In this document: piece after piece, positions 12,101-26,100 of the stretch | Numbering within the stretch: the first letter of the stretch is position 1 | Layout: each line of letters begins with the position of its first letter | Source of the DNA: Ophiodon elongatus | Lineage: Eukaryota; Chordata; Actinopteri; Perciformes; Hexagrammidae | NCBI GenBank assembly: GCA_016806645.1 | Contig: JACSYO010000415.1 | Span: forward strand, 6,784,001 to 6,848,000 | Direction: 5' to 3' | Length of the DNA: 64,000 bases | Made by a program: the position numbers and the translations under genes | The notes under the pieces: generated by a model | What the model saw: the letters and a program-made list of their open reading frames with translations, nothing else | The model's database searches: none | What the model was told of the DNA's origin: nothing

Positions 12101-15100
12101 TATGAATCAGGGTAGTTTGCTGACAGGAAATGAAAGTAGACCTAAAATCTGGTGAATGTAAATAGTATTTTGAGTGAAGGTTACAATCAAAACATCATTT
12201 ATCCAGTTTGGGACAACAAATGATGATTCCACCCACTAAAAACAGGCATTTCGGAATGCATGGTCTCGAGGTCACGCCAAACTATTTGTCAGGTTTTACA
12301 AACAGCAAATGGATCACTGTCAGAATGAAGCACATCATTTAAATTGCAGGTTGGCAGGCTGTTTAGAGACACCATTCAGTATTTGAGGGGTTTCTGACGT
12401 GATCTGGTGTGACAAGACAGATGTAATAATTATACAGAACATCTTTAAAGGAGTTGTTTGACATTTCAGGATGTCTATGATGACACGACTCCAAAACCCC
12501 ACGTATAACCACAACTTGTTTGTTTTGACACTTTGTTTTTTTGTATGGATGAGACATAAATGAGATGCATTTGTTGTTATATGTCAATTTGTGAGCATTA
12601 TAGGACCTGGTAGGCAACGTCTGTTACCTTTGGACCGAGCCAGGTTAGCTTTTTCCCCCGTTTCCAGTATTTGTGCTACCCTAACCTAACTGGCAGTAGC
12701 TTAGTATTGAAGGTTTGAGACTGGGGGACAACATGTAGCACAGGACCACGGGTCGGATTCAAACACCTATCGCTGCAGTAAGGACTCAGATCAAAACTGA
12801 GCTTAGTAAATTAGCATTTTGCTTTTTCTCACTTAATAAATATAATCAATCATAGGCAGTATTGAAATTAGACCGGTGTCTGTTGGTAGATCAGTTTAAG
12901 TGAAGATGCTATGGGTGTTCTACAGTTTCTGCTTTGATTAATTCTCATACGTTGTTTTTTTATTGTTGCATTTAATATTTATATATTTTACTGTTTTTTT
13001 AGCTGTTGTTGTTATTGTACATCCTTCCTTCTTATATACTGTATCCCCCTCTACGATGTATGAATGTGGTTTCAGGGCATTGCTGTAAAAGAGCTTAATG
13101 TTGAGTCAATTGTACCTGAATAATCAGTGGTTGATGATGATGATATTTAGTGATAGCCCAAAGATCTTCTTATCTAATTTTTGCCAAGGAATTGGATCGG
13201 AATATTTACCTAAATGTTGAAAATTTCCTTTAATGTTGACAAAACAATCTCAGCAAAAAAAGACCCACTTCTAGCCTCCTGCAGGGCTTTCGACCATCTC
13301 ATTGTCTTCATGATAGCCCTGGAAAAAGCTTGTGAGCAGACCTTGTGTTAAGATTATTTTGCCAAACTATTGTTTAGGTTAAAGATTGAAACTTTGCCCT
13401 CAACATCCTCAACATTTCATTGTGAAGCGCAATGAATACCAACAGATTTTGTTATAAATAAAAACAACTCAATGTTTGAGAAACAACATAATAATTACTC
13501 ATTTTTAAACAAATAATATGATAAAGGATCAAAGAAACAGGAACAGTATTTACATCAAAACCACTTTCTTGTTGGTTCCTCACCTTCGACGTAGACAAAA
13601 GCACTGTGTTCCTGCATTTCATCCCAGGTCCTCAGTCGGGCAGTGTAAACACCTTCGTGTTCCTTGTGTGCAGCCTTTAAAGTGACGGAGGCCTCGTCGT
13701 CGACTGTCTTGATGTCCACATTGCTAGACGGACACAGCTGGATGCCTAGAGAATGAAAATAAAAGTAACTGACAAACCTCAAGCACACATCTAAGTTGTC
13801 ATTTGACTCATCTTTAACAGCACCTACCATCTCTGAACCAGGTGACGTCCTGCTGGAAGGGCAGCAGAGCTGAGGTGAAGGTACATTGCAGGGTGAGGCT
13901 GTCACCCTCCGTCACCCATGTCGGGGGGAAGGTGTTGCAAAACTGGGCTCCTTGCCCACGCCTGGAGGCTAGGGGAGAGGGAGTGACACGGTAAGAGATA
14001 AAGGGAAAATGAAAGTGTAAAAGTATAAAAGACAAAAGGAGTGAATATGAGGAAACGGTAGACAAATCAGGAAGACAGGAAAAGTAAAAATGGTTGTGGG
14101 AGAAAAATGAAGCGGGGAGAAGAGCTTTTCATCAATATGCATTTGCTTTCTCCCTGGTGCTGGGCAAAGATAACATTAATATTGAAATGTAGGTCCACTC
14201 CAGATACAGCCTTACTTATATTAAAAGTGCAAAGACCTCCTTTGGGCCACTACAAAGGAAAGAACCCTGGCATGTAAGGAGGAGAGGAATCACGGAGCAC
14301 AAGATGTGCAGTAGTTGTGAGTAGGAATACAAATGCTTATTCCTGAAAATAACAAATAAAAGCTCACTCCATCATCTCCCCAGCTTACCAAACATGGTCA
14401 AAAAGGCTCTCATGTCTCTGTATTGTGGTTTGTGCTCAGTTTTTTTATTATTCTCTGCAAGCTAGCAGTAACACACTCTATATTTCCCTTAGTTTCTCTC
14501 ACCAGTGGCAGAGAAGGAAACTGAACAAAGCACCCTAGAGGGTCTTAAGCAGGCGGCTACCTCTGGTTCTGAAAAGTGAGGCCCATGCGGAAATGCCTTA
14601 AACTTGCATTCTCTCTAATGGCCATCATGGGGCGAATCCTCTGGTTGGAAAAAGATTGAATGGAAGTATATGAAAAAAATTACACCAGTTCTTACTTGAT
14701 TTAACATTGTAAACATGAGTTTATGGTCTCAATTGCCAGTTTCAAGTCTTTAGTCATTTCCAAAGAGTAGTAGTTTCTCCTAATTTATGGTTCCATTTAG
14801 AGGAAAATAGACGATAAAGCGGGGTATGCTTTAGGCCGTGACTACCTTGAGCCATATACGGCATCAATCCTCCGCAGTCCAAATATGGTTAATTCCGTTA
14901 AACGGTTGTAAAAAAAACAAGATGACGATGGACAAACTGAGGCTTCAAAACAGCTGCCCACAAACCAATGGGTGATGTCAGACAACTACGTCCACTTTTT
15001 ATGTACAGTCTGTGGTCTTAAGAGATAAGAGAATGACCTATGTGAGGCATTTTACTGGCAAAGTAAAGTCAACCAACACACACATCTAATCAGGACATGT

Positions 15101-17097
15101 GTATATATAGGCTACACAGCAGCATTCCTTATGCATGAATGACTTTTTTTCTCGCTGTCTTGCAAAGACACCATTGGCTCTGCAGAAGTAATATGGAGGT
15201 GCGTGCAATAGATTCCCCACACACAAATTAGGCAATCATTTTGAATAAAGCTTCATCAGCTTGTAATGGCCGTGGGCCTTTCGTGCTACCTGAATGTGCT
15301 GAAGAATTGCATGCAGACATTTTTATGGAACTGCTACTTGATTATCTCATATTAAGCTGATCACATTTTACAACATGAATCACTCAATAAACAAAAGCGC
15401 AACTGTGGTGAATTTATCATAATCATCATTGCGCTGAGGGAAGGTTTGAATGATGGGAAATAAAGATCCAAGCGGTGGGTTCTTGATGAAGCGACGCACA
15501 TTCCTGTGATATTCTGTACTAAGCAGAACTAGATCATTATAAGAAACATGTCACAGACTCTCAGATGCATCCCTGAGAATAGGATTTGACGAGACCTCGT
15601 GGCACACATATCTCTCACTTTCAGTGCTTTGACAAGTGAGAGAATGGCAGCAGAAGGAATAACTGTCACATCTTCAGCCTTTTCTGTCGTCGTCGTCTGT
15701 TGTTTCCTCCAGGGGAAGCCTCGCCTCACTGTCCTTTGTCTCTATGCACTCTTGGATAAAGCAGAGGGGCTCTGTGTATTATCGCGAAGCAAGTTTTATT
15801 TTAAAAGTAGGGCTGGGCAATGGAGTGGAATCATATGGTGATAAAATCATATATATCGAGATATCATGATAGTAAATCACTGTCGTCTAAATTGATAATA
15901 TCAGAGAAATCAGAGAAAATCTGATCATCTTGCTCTCATGAACAGCTAGCCTGATCAGATACTGAGCATATGCGCAGGTGCAGGCTTAACATGTCATGAT
16001 CCCCACAAATGGTGGAGACTAATCTAGGCCAAGGAGAGCCACAAGCCAATATAAGACGCTCCACAGCTTGGAGCAAAACGGAATAAATCACCTGCTGTCC
16101 CTGAAATGAAATACACTGTCGTTCTTTTTGCTTATTTGGAAGCAAGTCTTTCTATCCCTGCAGCTACCATAGTCTTACATACATCCCGTGGCACGCACAC
16201 CCACACAGAAACAAACTCCCATGACAGGCAAACAAGGCACTGCTCCCTTTCAATGCATCCATATCTTTATCAGGAGGTGCAGCACGGACAGCGGAGCGCA
16301 GTGTTGCGTCACAACCTTCAAAGCTAACCCAGCCCTCCCTCCCCTCGCTCACTGGTGGAGGGGAAGAACTTCAAAGGGTGGCGGAGAAAATGAAAGGGGA
16401 CACTTTTCATTAGGCCCTGGCGTGAAACTTACCGGGGGTCTGCGAGCGCTCTGAACCAGCCACGGCTCCGTGATATGCTGAATCGCAAGGAGCACCGGCA
16501 GAGCGGCAGAGCAGGACGGATTGGAGAACGGCAGCGAAGGCCGGAGATGGAGAGAGAAACAGAGACAGATGTCGTGAAACGAGATACAGCAGATATACCA
16601 AACCTGGCAACGCGACATTTATGCAAGTCACATCGAATATTCCCTTTAACCTATTTTTAACAACCGAAGAAAGCGGGTGAAATATAGATGACAAGGAGAA
16701 GCCTTGGAGTGCATCATTAAAGCCCTGCATCTAAATGAAAATGAAACATTATGGAGGTTTACCGCCAGGCACCGAGCGGGTCATTTAAAAGATGTAAAGA
16801 GAAATCATTAATGTAAATGTTTCTGCCACGATGCTGTAAGGCCACAATGCTTTAGATGTTTGCCCATCAGTCACCACTACATCCAGTGTCCTCTTTATAA
16901 TTCATAATGCATGAGTTTTGCAATGAGATCTGTTCTTCTCATCATTTTAGTCTGCTGTGGATTCTCATTTAAATGAAGGAAATTATATAGAAACTGTGAT
17001 AATGGGGATAGAAAATGACACTGTGCACAGGGGAGAAAAGAAGAAAGAGAAAATAGCATCCAAACTAAAAATCATTCTCTTTGGGCTTACTTAGAAG

Positions 17098-17145
<48 letters not shown>

Positions 17146-20100
17146 GACTCGGGCAATGACAAGATTGGAGGTATTAGGAGGATGGGGATATATGATATAA
17201 TTTGGCAAAGACGGTGTCAGCACCCTGGGGGCATTAATGAATGTCTGGGCAAAATAAAGTGAAAAATGGAATTGCTCATGTAATAACCCGACCAATATTG
17301 GATTACTGAATATTTATATTTGAAAGTATTAAAAATCTGATAACAATAGCCTACATCCTATTTCAAACTTAAACCCATTACATCAAATTTTCCTGATAAT
17401 TTAATTTGATCATAAGATTTGATAACTGTGACCTAGATATGCAGCCTAATGAGTAGGACATTTTAAAATTGAAAAATAAACCTGTCAGTTCCCTTTCATT
17501 TCCAAATTACCTCAATTACATATCTTTGACATTTCTGAACTGCAATTTATGGTTATTCATTGACCAGCATATAATATATCAATATTTGGCCAATTTATCA
17601 ATTTGGGCTCTATCATGAGTATTGGCCTGGTTGAAGGCTGACAAAATAATGAATGTTATGATGAAGTAATACTTGCCTTTTATCCCCTAGTACAATATTT
17701 GTAAAGTGTTAACCTGAGGTTGTAAAACCATGCAGATTGTGACACATCGCCAATCATAATTAAATCAGTTAGTTTTGACTATAAGGCATGTGGTGTGTGA
17801 AATAGCTCACACATAAATAAGTGGATTTATTCTTATATTTTGAGATCAGGGGTTGTGACATCTGCTAATTCTATGACTTAAAAAAAACAAACTATTCTTT
17901 GCCTGCAGAAAATCACTTACCGTTTTGAAACGTCAGGCAGCAACTAATTAAAATACAGCTAGCTAATACAGTCAGCTAGCAAAGTAATTCACAACACATT
18001 TTATTTAGTTTCTCCTCATTTCTCAAGGTCTTCACCAGCAGCAGGGAGGCTGGACATGGAAGCAACAATTTGGGAATAATTCGGCGCGAGCGGTGTGCAA
18101 AAAAGTGGTGGAGTCGCTGTTCCCCAGAGCTGGTTGGTCAGGTGCTTCCCGTTAACCACACATCGACAATCAGACTCTTAATTCACAAGGTAAAACAACC
18201 CTTTCCCTGCTGTAGGAAAAAGACTGGTTGGAATGAACTGTCAAGACATATTCTGAACATTGTTTCCGTAGGTTTTTGACTCGACATCCAGGAGCTTCAC
18301 GAACAGGCGGCTCAGCTCAGGGCCTTGGCGAGAGACCTTATGACCTGCAAGGGCAGAAAACCACTGACGGGTATCCTGGGAAGGTCCATCTCCAACACTG
18401 GCCGACTTCAACTTGAGAGTGAGCTTTATTAATTTATTTTTTGAACTCTGGCATCAGATTTTGTTGTTTGTGTAGATCTGCGTCTCTCAGCTGTTGGATT
18501 TTGGCCCACGTTGTTGTTCTCAGTGGTGTTGAATTGTGAATGAGAGCGAGTAGTAGTACACACACATGTGTGTTTTGTTTTGCTCCCCGTGCTGCGTTGC
18601 TATGGGCTTGTTGTACATTCAGTCAGTGCTCTTGATCGTCTTGCTGTTCAGTTCTTCCTTCGTGCACCTCGTCTCTAAAACTTTTCTTGGTCTGGCTTAT
18701 TCGTTTCACTGAGATTTTATTGTCTTCGTACTGAGTTAGAAAAAATTATATTCAAATAGGCTGTAATGCAATGTGAAGGTTAAGGTTGCATGTGTAAATA
18801 AGTTTTTTTTTATGAAATTAAGTAAGTGACATCAAATCGACCCGTGTTAAAAATGTTTTGTTATTTCTTGATTCTGTTCCGTAGTTTTACAAATATCAAT
18901 ACGTGTTGATACTCTGGAATAACACACAATTTCCAAGTTGCACTTTTAATGTTATCCAGGTGTATTTGATAAAAAATAAATATAAATAAATATGCATAAA
19001 ACGTGGCTAACCCTTGGCCCTAAAGCTGCATGGTGTTTAAAAAGATCTTTACAGGTAACTCATAGTTTGCTTCCCTCGTTTTTGTTTTTCTTCCATCTAA
19101 TCACCCATTGAGGATTTTACGAATAGGAGGATATATTCTTAATGACCTCAAATGCAACATATTACTGTTTATGTAAAAAAAAGAAGGTCAAGGCTAAGCT
19201 TTGTTTTCTGTTTATGCTTGAAAATGTGTCAAGCTTATACAACAAAGGGGGCATTGCAATCAATATATTGAGTTTTTGAGTAGTTTAGAGTACTGTGTGT
19301 GTGGAGTTTTACTGGACCAGTTGATGCCACGGGCAGTTGCTCAATGCTAAAGCTGACCCGTGTATGTTTTGAAAAACATCCATATCCCTGCACTTATGCT
19401 CTTTGGACTGGTTATATGTCCTTTTAATAACACTGCTATTCACTCCCAGTGTCTCGGTGACCCATAACCAGTTTAGAGCCTGCAACAGAACTCTTGTATA
19501 TCAGTCATTGTATTGTAACCCATCTTTGTGTTATACATAATGGATTTCCAGCAGGGTGGAACTGATATGAAACAGAAAACTACTCACAGTTCACCAGAAG
19601 TCTTCCAAATGTCTTAGCTTCACCCAGGGGACTCTTGGCTATCACTTTATACTCGCCGGCATCATCGGGAGAGCACCTGAGGATTTAGAAATGTCTCTAC
19701 CCAGAGCTGATATAGAAGTCTGTGCTTTGGTCACACATCTTTTAGCAGTATTGTGATTGCTGTCAAATTAATCCCAAATACAACATGTGGTGCCTTACGA
19801 TCAGACCACTAAACTTAATTGGTTCTCTTCATTCTTTGAAGTTAGTTAATGGAGCATACTCACAATTTAGCACCATCATTAATTTCTCAGTTTGACAGCC
19901 ACATTATATCTCATAACACCAAATTTTCCAAACTGTAGTTTCTTAAAGGAGCTGCATTTAACACTCTGAACATTAATATAGCAGCAAACAACAGACATAG
20001 TTGAGTAATGTATTCCTGAGCAGAGAGTGATGCTGTTAGCACCATCAACTATGAGCCGTCGTCATGTTAAGAGCCGTTGAGAGGAATTCAAAATGCTACC

Positions 20101-23100
20101 ACTCTCGGGTCCTGCACCTTTTTAATGATTAATTATATTCTAAATTAATCAATAGCAAGGTTGTGCTATCTACACACGCCCTATCTTACTCACCCCTACC
20201 TCATTCTTTTCCTGCACAGAGCTTTGCATCCTTAATTCGGGATTTGAGCGAGTGACCTACCTTCTGATCTCCAGTGAGTTAAGACCAAATTTTTGTTGAA
20301 GACTGTAATTCCATGGCTGGTCGGACATTCTCAGCGGCGCACCATCCTTAAACCTGAGGTAGGAAGTTAGAAATACATCTGTATGTGTTAAAAGTTGAGG
20401 TTTTTTGGATATCAAAGACAAAGTGAACAATGGGCTTCACTTAGATGGTTCATGATCCTGCCCCCTGATTACTTATGCACATCTTTAGCTAGTCAAATGT
20501 TAGTTTGGCTGAATCCATAACAGCCTTTGATCTCTCATGCTGTCTTGTGCTGGGCACAGTTGAGGGCAGGGGTTTGCAGCTCATTGGGCTCGACGGGTCC
20601 CATATGGAATGGTGAAACCCATAAGCTTCAAGTCATCTGGATCTCAGCCCGGTTTCATGAATACTGAGCACACGCAGTCTATTCATCAGCTAGTCTCACA
20701 GCAGCTCGAGTATCAAGGTCGAAAGTTTGGAACGTTGCTTGAATTAACACAGGTAATTTCATATTTATACGGAGGGCTATATTCAAGTCAGGGTTCAGAA
20801 ATCTAGTGTCATGACTTGTTTTTTGAAAGCAACTCGTGGACTTTGAGTCTTACTTTGTATTCAATCATTCACATGTACAGGTTATAACCTAACCTACCTC
20901 CTTCCGTCTAACACTATTCCTCTAATGATCACATGACAAATTGACTAGTATTTATCTGTGTCATATCATGGTTGAGCCATGAATTAATAACACAATGCAG
21001 GACTGCAACTAAGGACTATTTCATTATTATTATTATATTTTTTTTCTTTTGGAAATGGTGTTGTAATGTAAATTAGAATTTCCCACAACCAAAAGTAGCA
21101 TCTTCCAGTTTTATTTGCTTGCCGGTCAGAAATGGAAATATATTTAATTTGCAGCGATATAAAACCAAAAAAACAACAACATTTCACAATCAAGAAGTGA
21201 TAAATTACTTAAATGGTCATTCATCAAATTTGTTAATTAGATTTTTGTAGATTGACCGAGCGATTAATCGACTGATCGTGTTAGCTCAAATACAATGTTA
21301 AAGTAAGATATATCAGGAGGGCACATTATTATACAGCTTATGTAGCGGTCCACTGAAAGCCATAACTTTGGTCCATGACACTTTTTCTCCTCCAAGTCTT
21401 TCCAAACCAAGTGAGAAACTAAATTGAAATGACACCGGTTTGCAGTACGACCTAAGCAATAGACTTTAATAGAAACTGCTCGAAAAAGAATCACCGTAGG
21501 CCAAAGGAGGCCAAAAAAGAAATGGAGTGCAGCAGAGGCAGAAGTTCTTACCATGTGACCTTTGGGGGTGGACAGCCCTGGACGGTACAGGAGAGTGTGA
21601 CCGTCATGCCCTCCCAGACAGTGTGAGCCCTCAGGGGGATTGGAAAGTCGGGGGCCTTCTGACTCAGACGCTCCAGGTACTTCATGTGGGCAGATGCCTT
21701 CTTTTCTGCCTGCAGCACAGATGAATCCAGGTAAAATAATAAATAAATAGATTTTGCAAATAAGAGGAAAAGTACTGCAATGTACTGATGATTATATTAT
21801 GTATCTTTTAAATGAAGTGACATTATTTTACTGCAAGCATTCACTGCTTCACAAGGCATTAAAACAGAATAAGAGAAACTTATTAAAAAAAAAACACAAA
21901 AATGTAAAACATAAACTGTAAATAGTTTGGATAATGTGATGCTGGAGAAATATCTCCCTAAAAAATAAGTGAAAAAATACACGTGTAGCACGAGAAGCTG
22001 ATAGAATTGCAAGAAATTCATGACAACACTGTCTGATTTTGTGCATGCACTAATCGTGCAAAGTGCAAGTTATATTTTATTTTAAATCACTACATATCAC
22101 TGAGACCTAAGATTCTGCAATTTTTCTTTCCAATAAAACAGTTTGTCTGCTGCTGTGAAACCAGCTAACTATTAAACTTTGATGTTGCATGGCTAAGAAC
22201 ATGATGAATAATATAAATAGTATTGTGTTGACAAAGCTGAGTACAAGGCAGTACTTGTCATTCCTTAAACCAAAACTTGACTTCACCTGCTTACGAAGGG
22301 CCATTGTGTCGACGCGTTTGCGCAAAGCATGCTGGTTCCTGATCACGTCTAGCTCCACCTTCTCAGCCTCGTTCCCAAACATGGTCCACTTGTCTCTATG
22401 ATACTCTTCAGCAAGAGTTTCCTTCAGGATTTCCCTGGTGGAGCACAGCATATATTTTGTTTTGTATATTAAGGACTAATTAGCCAAAAAGGGTTGTGAA
22501 TACAGAAAGCAGATGCAGAAAACATAGATTTGTTGTAAAGTTTACAACACAGCAACATTCAAATGAACAATTCATACATAATACCGATGAACAATTGTAG
22601 TAAGTATGTTAATATGCACATTTGACATTATTTTCAGCTGCACAAAAATGTTTTCAACCAAGACTAGGCGGGAAGTAATTTGCCTCATCTAAACTTTTTG
22701 AATAGGCTGTCAAAGCAATTCAGACCTCCATCAGAGGAGGTGACAAGAGTAGAAACAGCAATTCAGACAAAGGCTTGAACACGGTTTGAAACGACATGAA
22801 TCGACCTCAGAGAGAAACAAAACAGCAATTTCACATTGATTTCTTTTGGCATGTAAACGTTTCTTTTTGTCCCAGTCCATTTGCACACAAATGCTAGTTT
22901 TACGATATTTGGCAGTTTTGCCGTTTAAAAGGCTCAGGGATGAAGTCGGTGGTTTGATGCTCCATTTAAACCTACGTGTCATTTCACATGAGCACCATTC
23001 TCGCACACGTTTAGTTTATTTTATTTTTTTAGATGTTGGTCTTTTATGATCCCTGCTGCCACGGCTGATTCACAACACTATAAAGAGATGAGTTGCTGGC

Positions 23101-26100
23101 ATTCTAAAAATCTCTCACATGATAACGTGTGCCTCTCCAAGACTCTGTCAAGTATGGACGATTCAAATTGTTGCTGTGTGACGTCCTTTACTTGCCGTTC
23201 ATCAGGTTGATTGTCATGGAGATTCGTGGGTGGTTGTGATCTATTCACTCAGAAAATCTATCTTTCTATGTATGGGCAACTGTGGTAACTGGGGACTGCG
23301 GTACAAGTCTTGCTTTTGATGTCCATCTTCATTATATAGGGGTCGTCATGCAACTCAGTGAATGCCCACCAGCTCTCTGGCGGTTGAACCTGCACTCTAA
23401 CCTCATTGTAAAGGCTGTCAAACAAAACCAGAAGGCCCTCTGGTAGTCATTTGTATATATACCCATGTGAACGGTATGTTGTAGCTGTGAATACCACATA
23501 GCTTACATGGCATTGCATATTCTTTTGTATACTTGCAGCAGTTCATCCATATGCATGGGATTTTATATGCGGTCCAGCACGCACAATCATGAATTTTGCC
23601 TACTTTTTAAATGCAGCGTTTTATCAGTCCTCGCTCATTGCCGGAGGGGGGAGGAGGGAGGGGGATATCCTGAACCATCTTTTGATTGACGGCCCCCAGG
23701 GCTTAATTATTGGCACACGTACTACACACGCGCATTGCCACAACAAACAGAGAGACAGAAATACAAAGCTGAGCTTTGATGGCCACTAGAGCATGAATGG
23801 CCCAACAAGTGCTTGCAATAATTCAATGAAATGCCCAAACGGCATGAATAAATATACAAATAAATACGTGCATGCATAGATGCATAATGCAGACAACACA
23901 CACACTCGCACTCCAAAGCGTTTGGAAAGATGGTTTTGACTTCTCGTCGTTTAGTAAAGTATGTGCCTGACAGGATTTCTAATCTCTGTGGGCTCTGAGA
24001 TTTTAAGCCTTGAGGGAATGGACCACTGCAACACACAAAGTCCGTGGGTATGAGAGGTCTTATGGCTTAATTATTGCTCCAAATGGGAATTTTAATTTTT
24101 CTTATTGGAGCGAACAACAGCAAACCCCTCCTGCCAAGAAAAATCAAGCATATATGAGTCAGCTGCATAATTTACATGTTACCCCTCCCCTCCCCCCTTA
24201 CCACGAGGAGATGATAGGGGAGAAACCATTATGTGAGTCAAATAGAAATGTGCAATTGGCGCCACACTTGCCAACACACAAAGATCGAGCGCATTCATTT
24301 CAACACAAATCAAAACAAATGTCATGCTCCAGCATCTTTCAACACTCGGTCCCTTCCAGACATTGTGTGCCAATCCCCGAAAGCTTTCAACTTCATCCTT
24401 CCATCCTTCCTCTCTCATCCTGGAAGGAGTCAATCACCTCCAGTATTACTAGATTTCCAGCCTCCATCCTAAAATATCCATCCTCACCATCTTCATCTTA
24501 GCGCTTCTGAGGGGGGAAAAAAATTGATGAGTAGATGGAGGGTTGTGGTGGTGGCGGAATGGGAGAGGGCACCTAAGGAGATGCCAAGTTGGCAGGGCCA
24601 CGTCGCCGCAGCTGAGGCTCATCACTGTTAGATGTGTTTTGTCTTTCAAGAGGGTGTGATAAGATTGCACCCTCGATGACTTCCCCCCCCACCCCTTTTT
24701 TTCACTCTCCTTCCTTGACAGCTCTATATTCTAGTATTACCCATCTCCTTCTTCAATACTCATTGGGACCTTTCTCCATCCATCTAATTACTGTTGCCAG
24801 CCGAAGCTTCCTTACATCGAGAGATTATTATTATTAGTTATTTATTTTTAGCATTGATAAAGAAGTCTAAATACATTAGAGGTGTCAAATTCTTTTTGAC
24901 ACAGCAAGTCCAATTTAATTTCTGGACGGATTAGAGAACAGTAAAGAGGCTGCCACTAAGCCTCTGCATGTGAAAGTGCTGTTGAGAGTACCAACGCAGA
25001 TGAGATGGACTACGTGACCCAGACATGACAAGGTGCTCCTACAGAAGGAAAGGGGATTTAGGTAAAGCAAATCGTGTCACAAGAAGCAACAATCCCTTCG
25101 CTTCCTGTTCTCGGTGATCTAAACCTCCCTATTCTGGGACCTATTTTTAGATATATGACATCGTCCTCATGGCAGCTGAGCAGTAATCCTGTCCTCGCAA
25201 CATGATCATAAGACACTTAAAGTAAAAGATGGCTCATCCATTTCATCAACGAAATCCTCTCAGATTCTGATTCACTAATAAATTAGAGACTTTCTGTACT
25301 GGCAGGAAATTATCTCCAGCTTCCAGCCACGTGCTAACTTCTTTCTAGTGTCTGGTACATTTTTCTGTCAACTCGTTACTTGACATATAATTTATATACC
25401 CTGGATTATCAAATTGTTTTTAGAGTTTGATGTTTGTGATTAGAGTTGATCGTGTTTACAATTTTTTTACATTTTTTTTAAGGGCTACAACTAATTATTA
25501 TTTAAATAGTCATCAATCTGCTAGTTATTTATTTATTGGAATTGATCTATTTATGCAATTGGTCTGTAAAATATCAGAAATATGAAATAGTGAAAAAATT
25601 TAACTACAGCCCAAAGTGATGTCTCCAAATTACGTTTCTTTTATCAGATCAACAGTCCAAAACCCAAAGATATTCAGTTTACAGTGAGGAGCAGCAAATT
25701 CTGACATTTGAGAAACTAGGACGAGAAAATGTTTTTAATTTTTGCTCAAAGAATGACAATTAGTAGATTATCAAAATAGTTGCAGATTTATTATCTGTTC
25801 ATCCATTAGGCTAATCAACTTTCCTCCAATAGGATGTGAGGCTCCTTCCTCTTTCCCATCAATTAAAAAAAACAAAGGTTCCCACTGTATGCCTCAGTTG
25901 TCACGGCTTAGTGGCATCTGTGAGACAGTAAATGATGGGAGAAGTCCCCAGCTGGCCTTTTACAGACGGATTAAAGTGAAGAACTAGCCCGGATATCCGA
26001 TGTTTATCGAGACCCTTTGTTGGAATATGAGCTCATGTGCAGTCAATGGCTTGCAGGGCAAAGCACCAGTGAAACTTCACCCACTCCACTTTCTCACATA

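Larger units (their letters stand above)
13969..19587 (-). other. myom3 intron between My2 and My3 (5.6 kb)
   Basis: The largest intron. It carries an inverted MITE copy (14548-15016), a GGGCTGGGCAAT-type repeat remnant (about 15808-15960), a CpG-rich block with a strong minus-strand donor (16285-16580), a TA repeat (17112-17143) and an unassigned GC-richer block (about 18030-18420). No Ig or FN3 exon is missing here, because phases match across it. Confidence 0.65.
19677..22286 (-). other. Three short myom3 introns around the My2 exons
   Basis: Introns 19677-20260, 20354-21551 and 21710-22286, interrupted by the My2 exons. They contain a TTAA-type MITE (19943-20125) and a GCTGCAAC-type MITE (about 20999-21280). 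Confidence 0.65.

Noticed and set aside
24010..24501. 163-codon open frame on the plus strand
   Set aside because: It lies antisense in a myom3 intron, starts at TTG, has no domain and a Ser/Pro/His-rich composition from AT-rich DNA.
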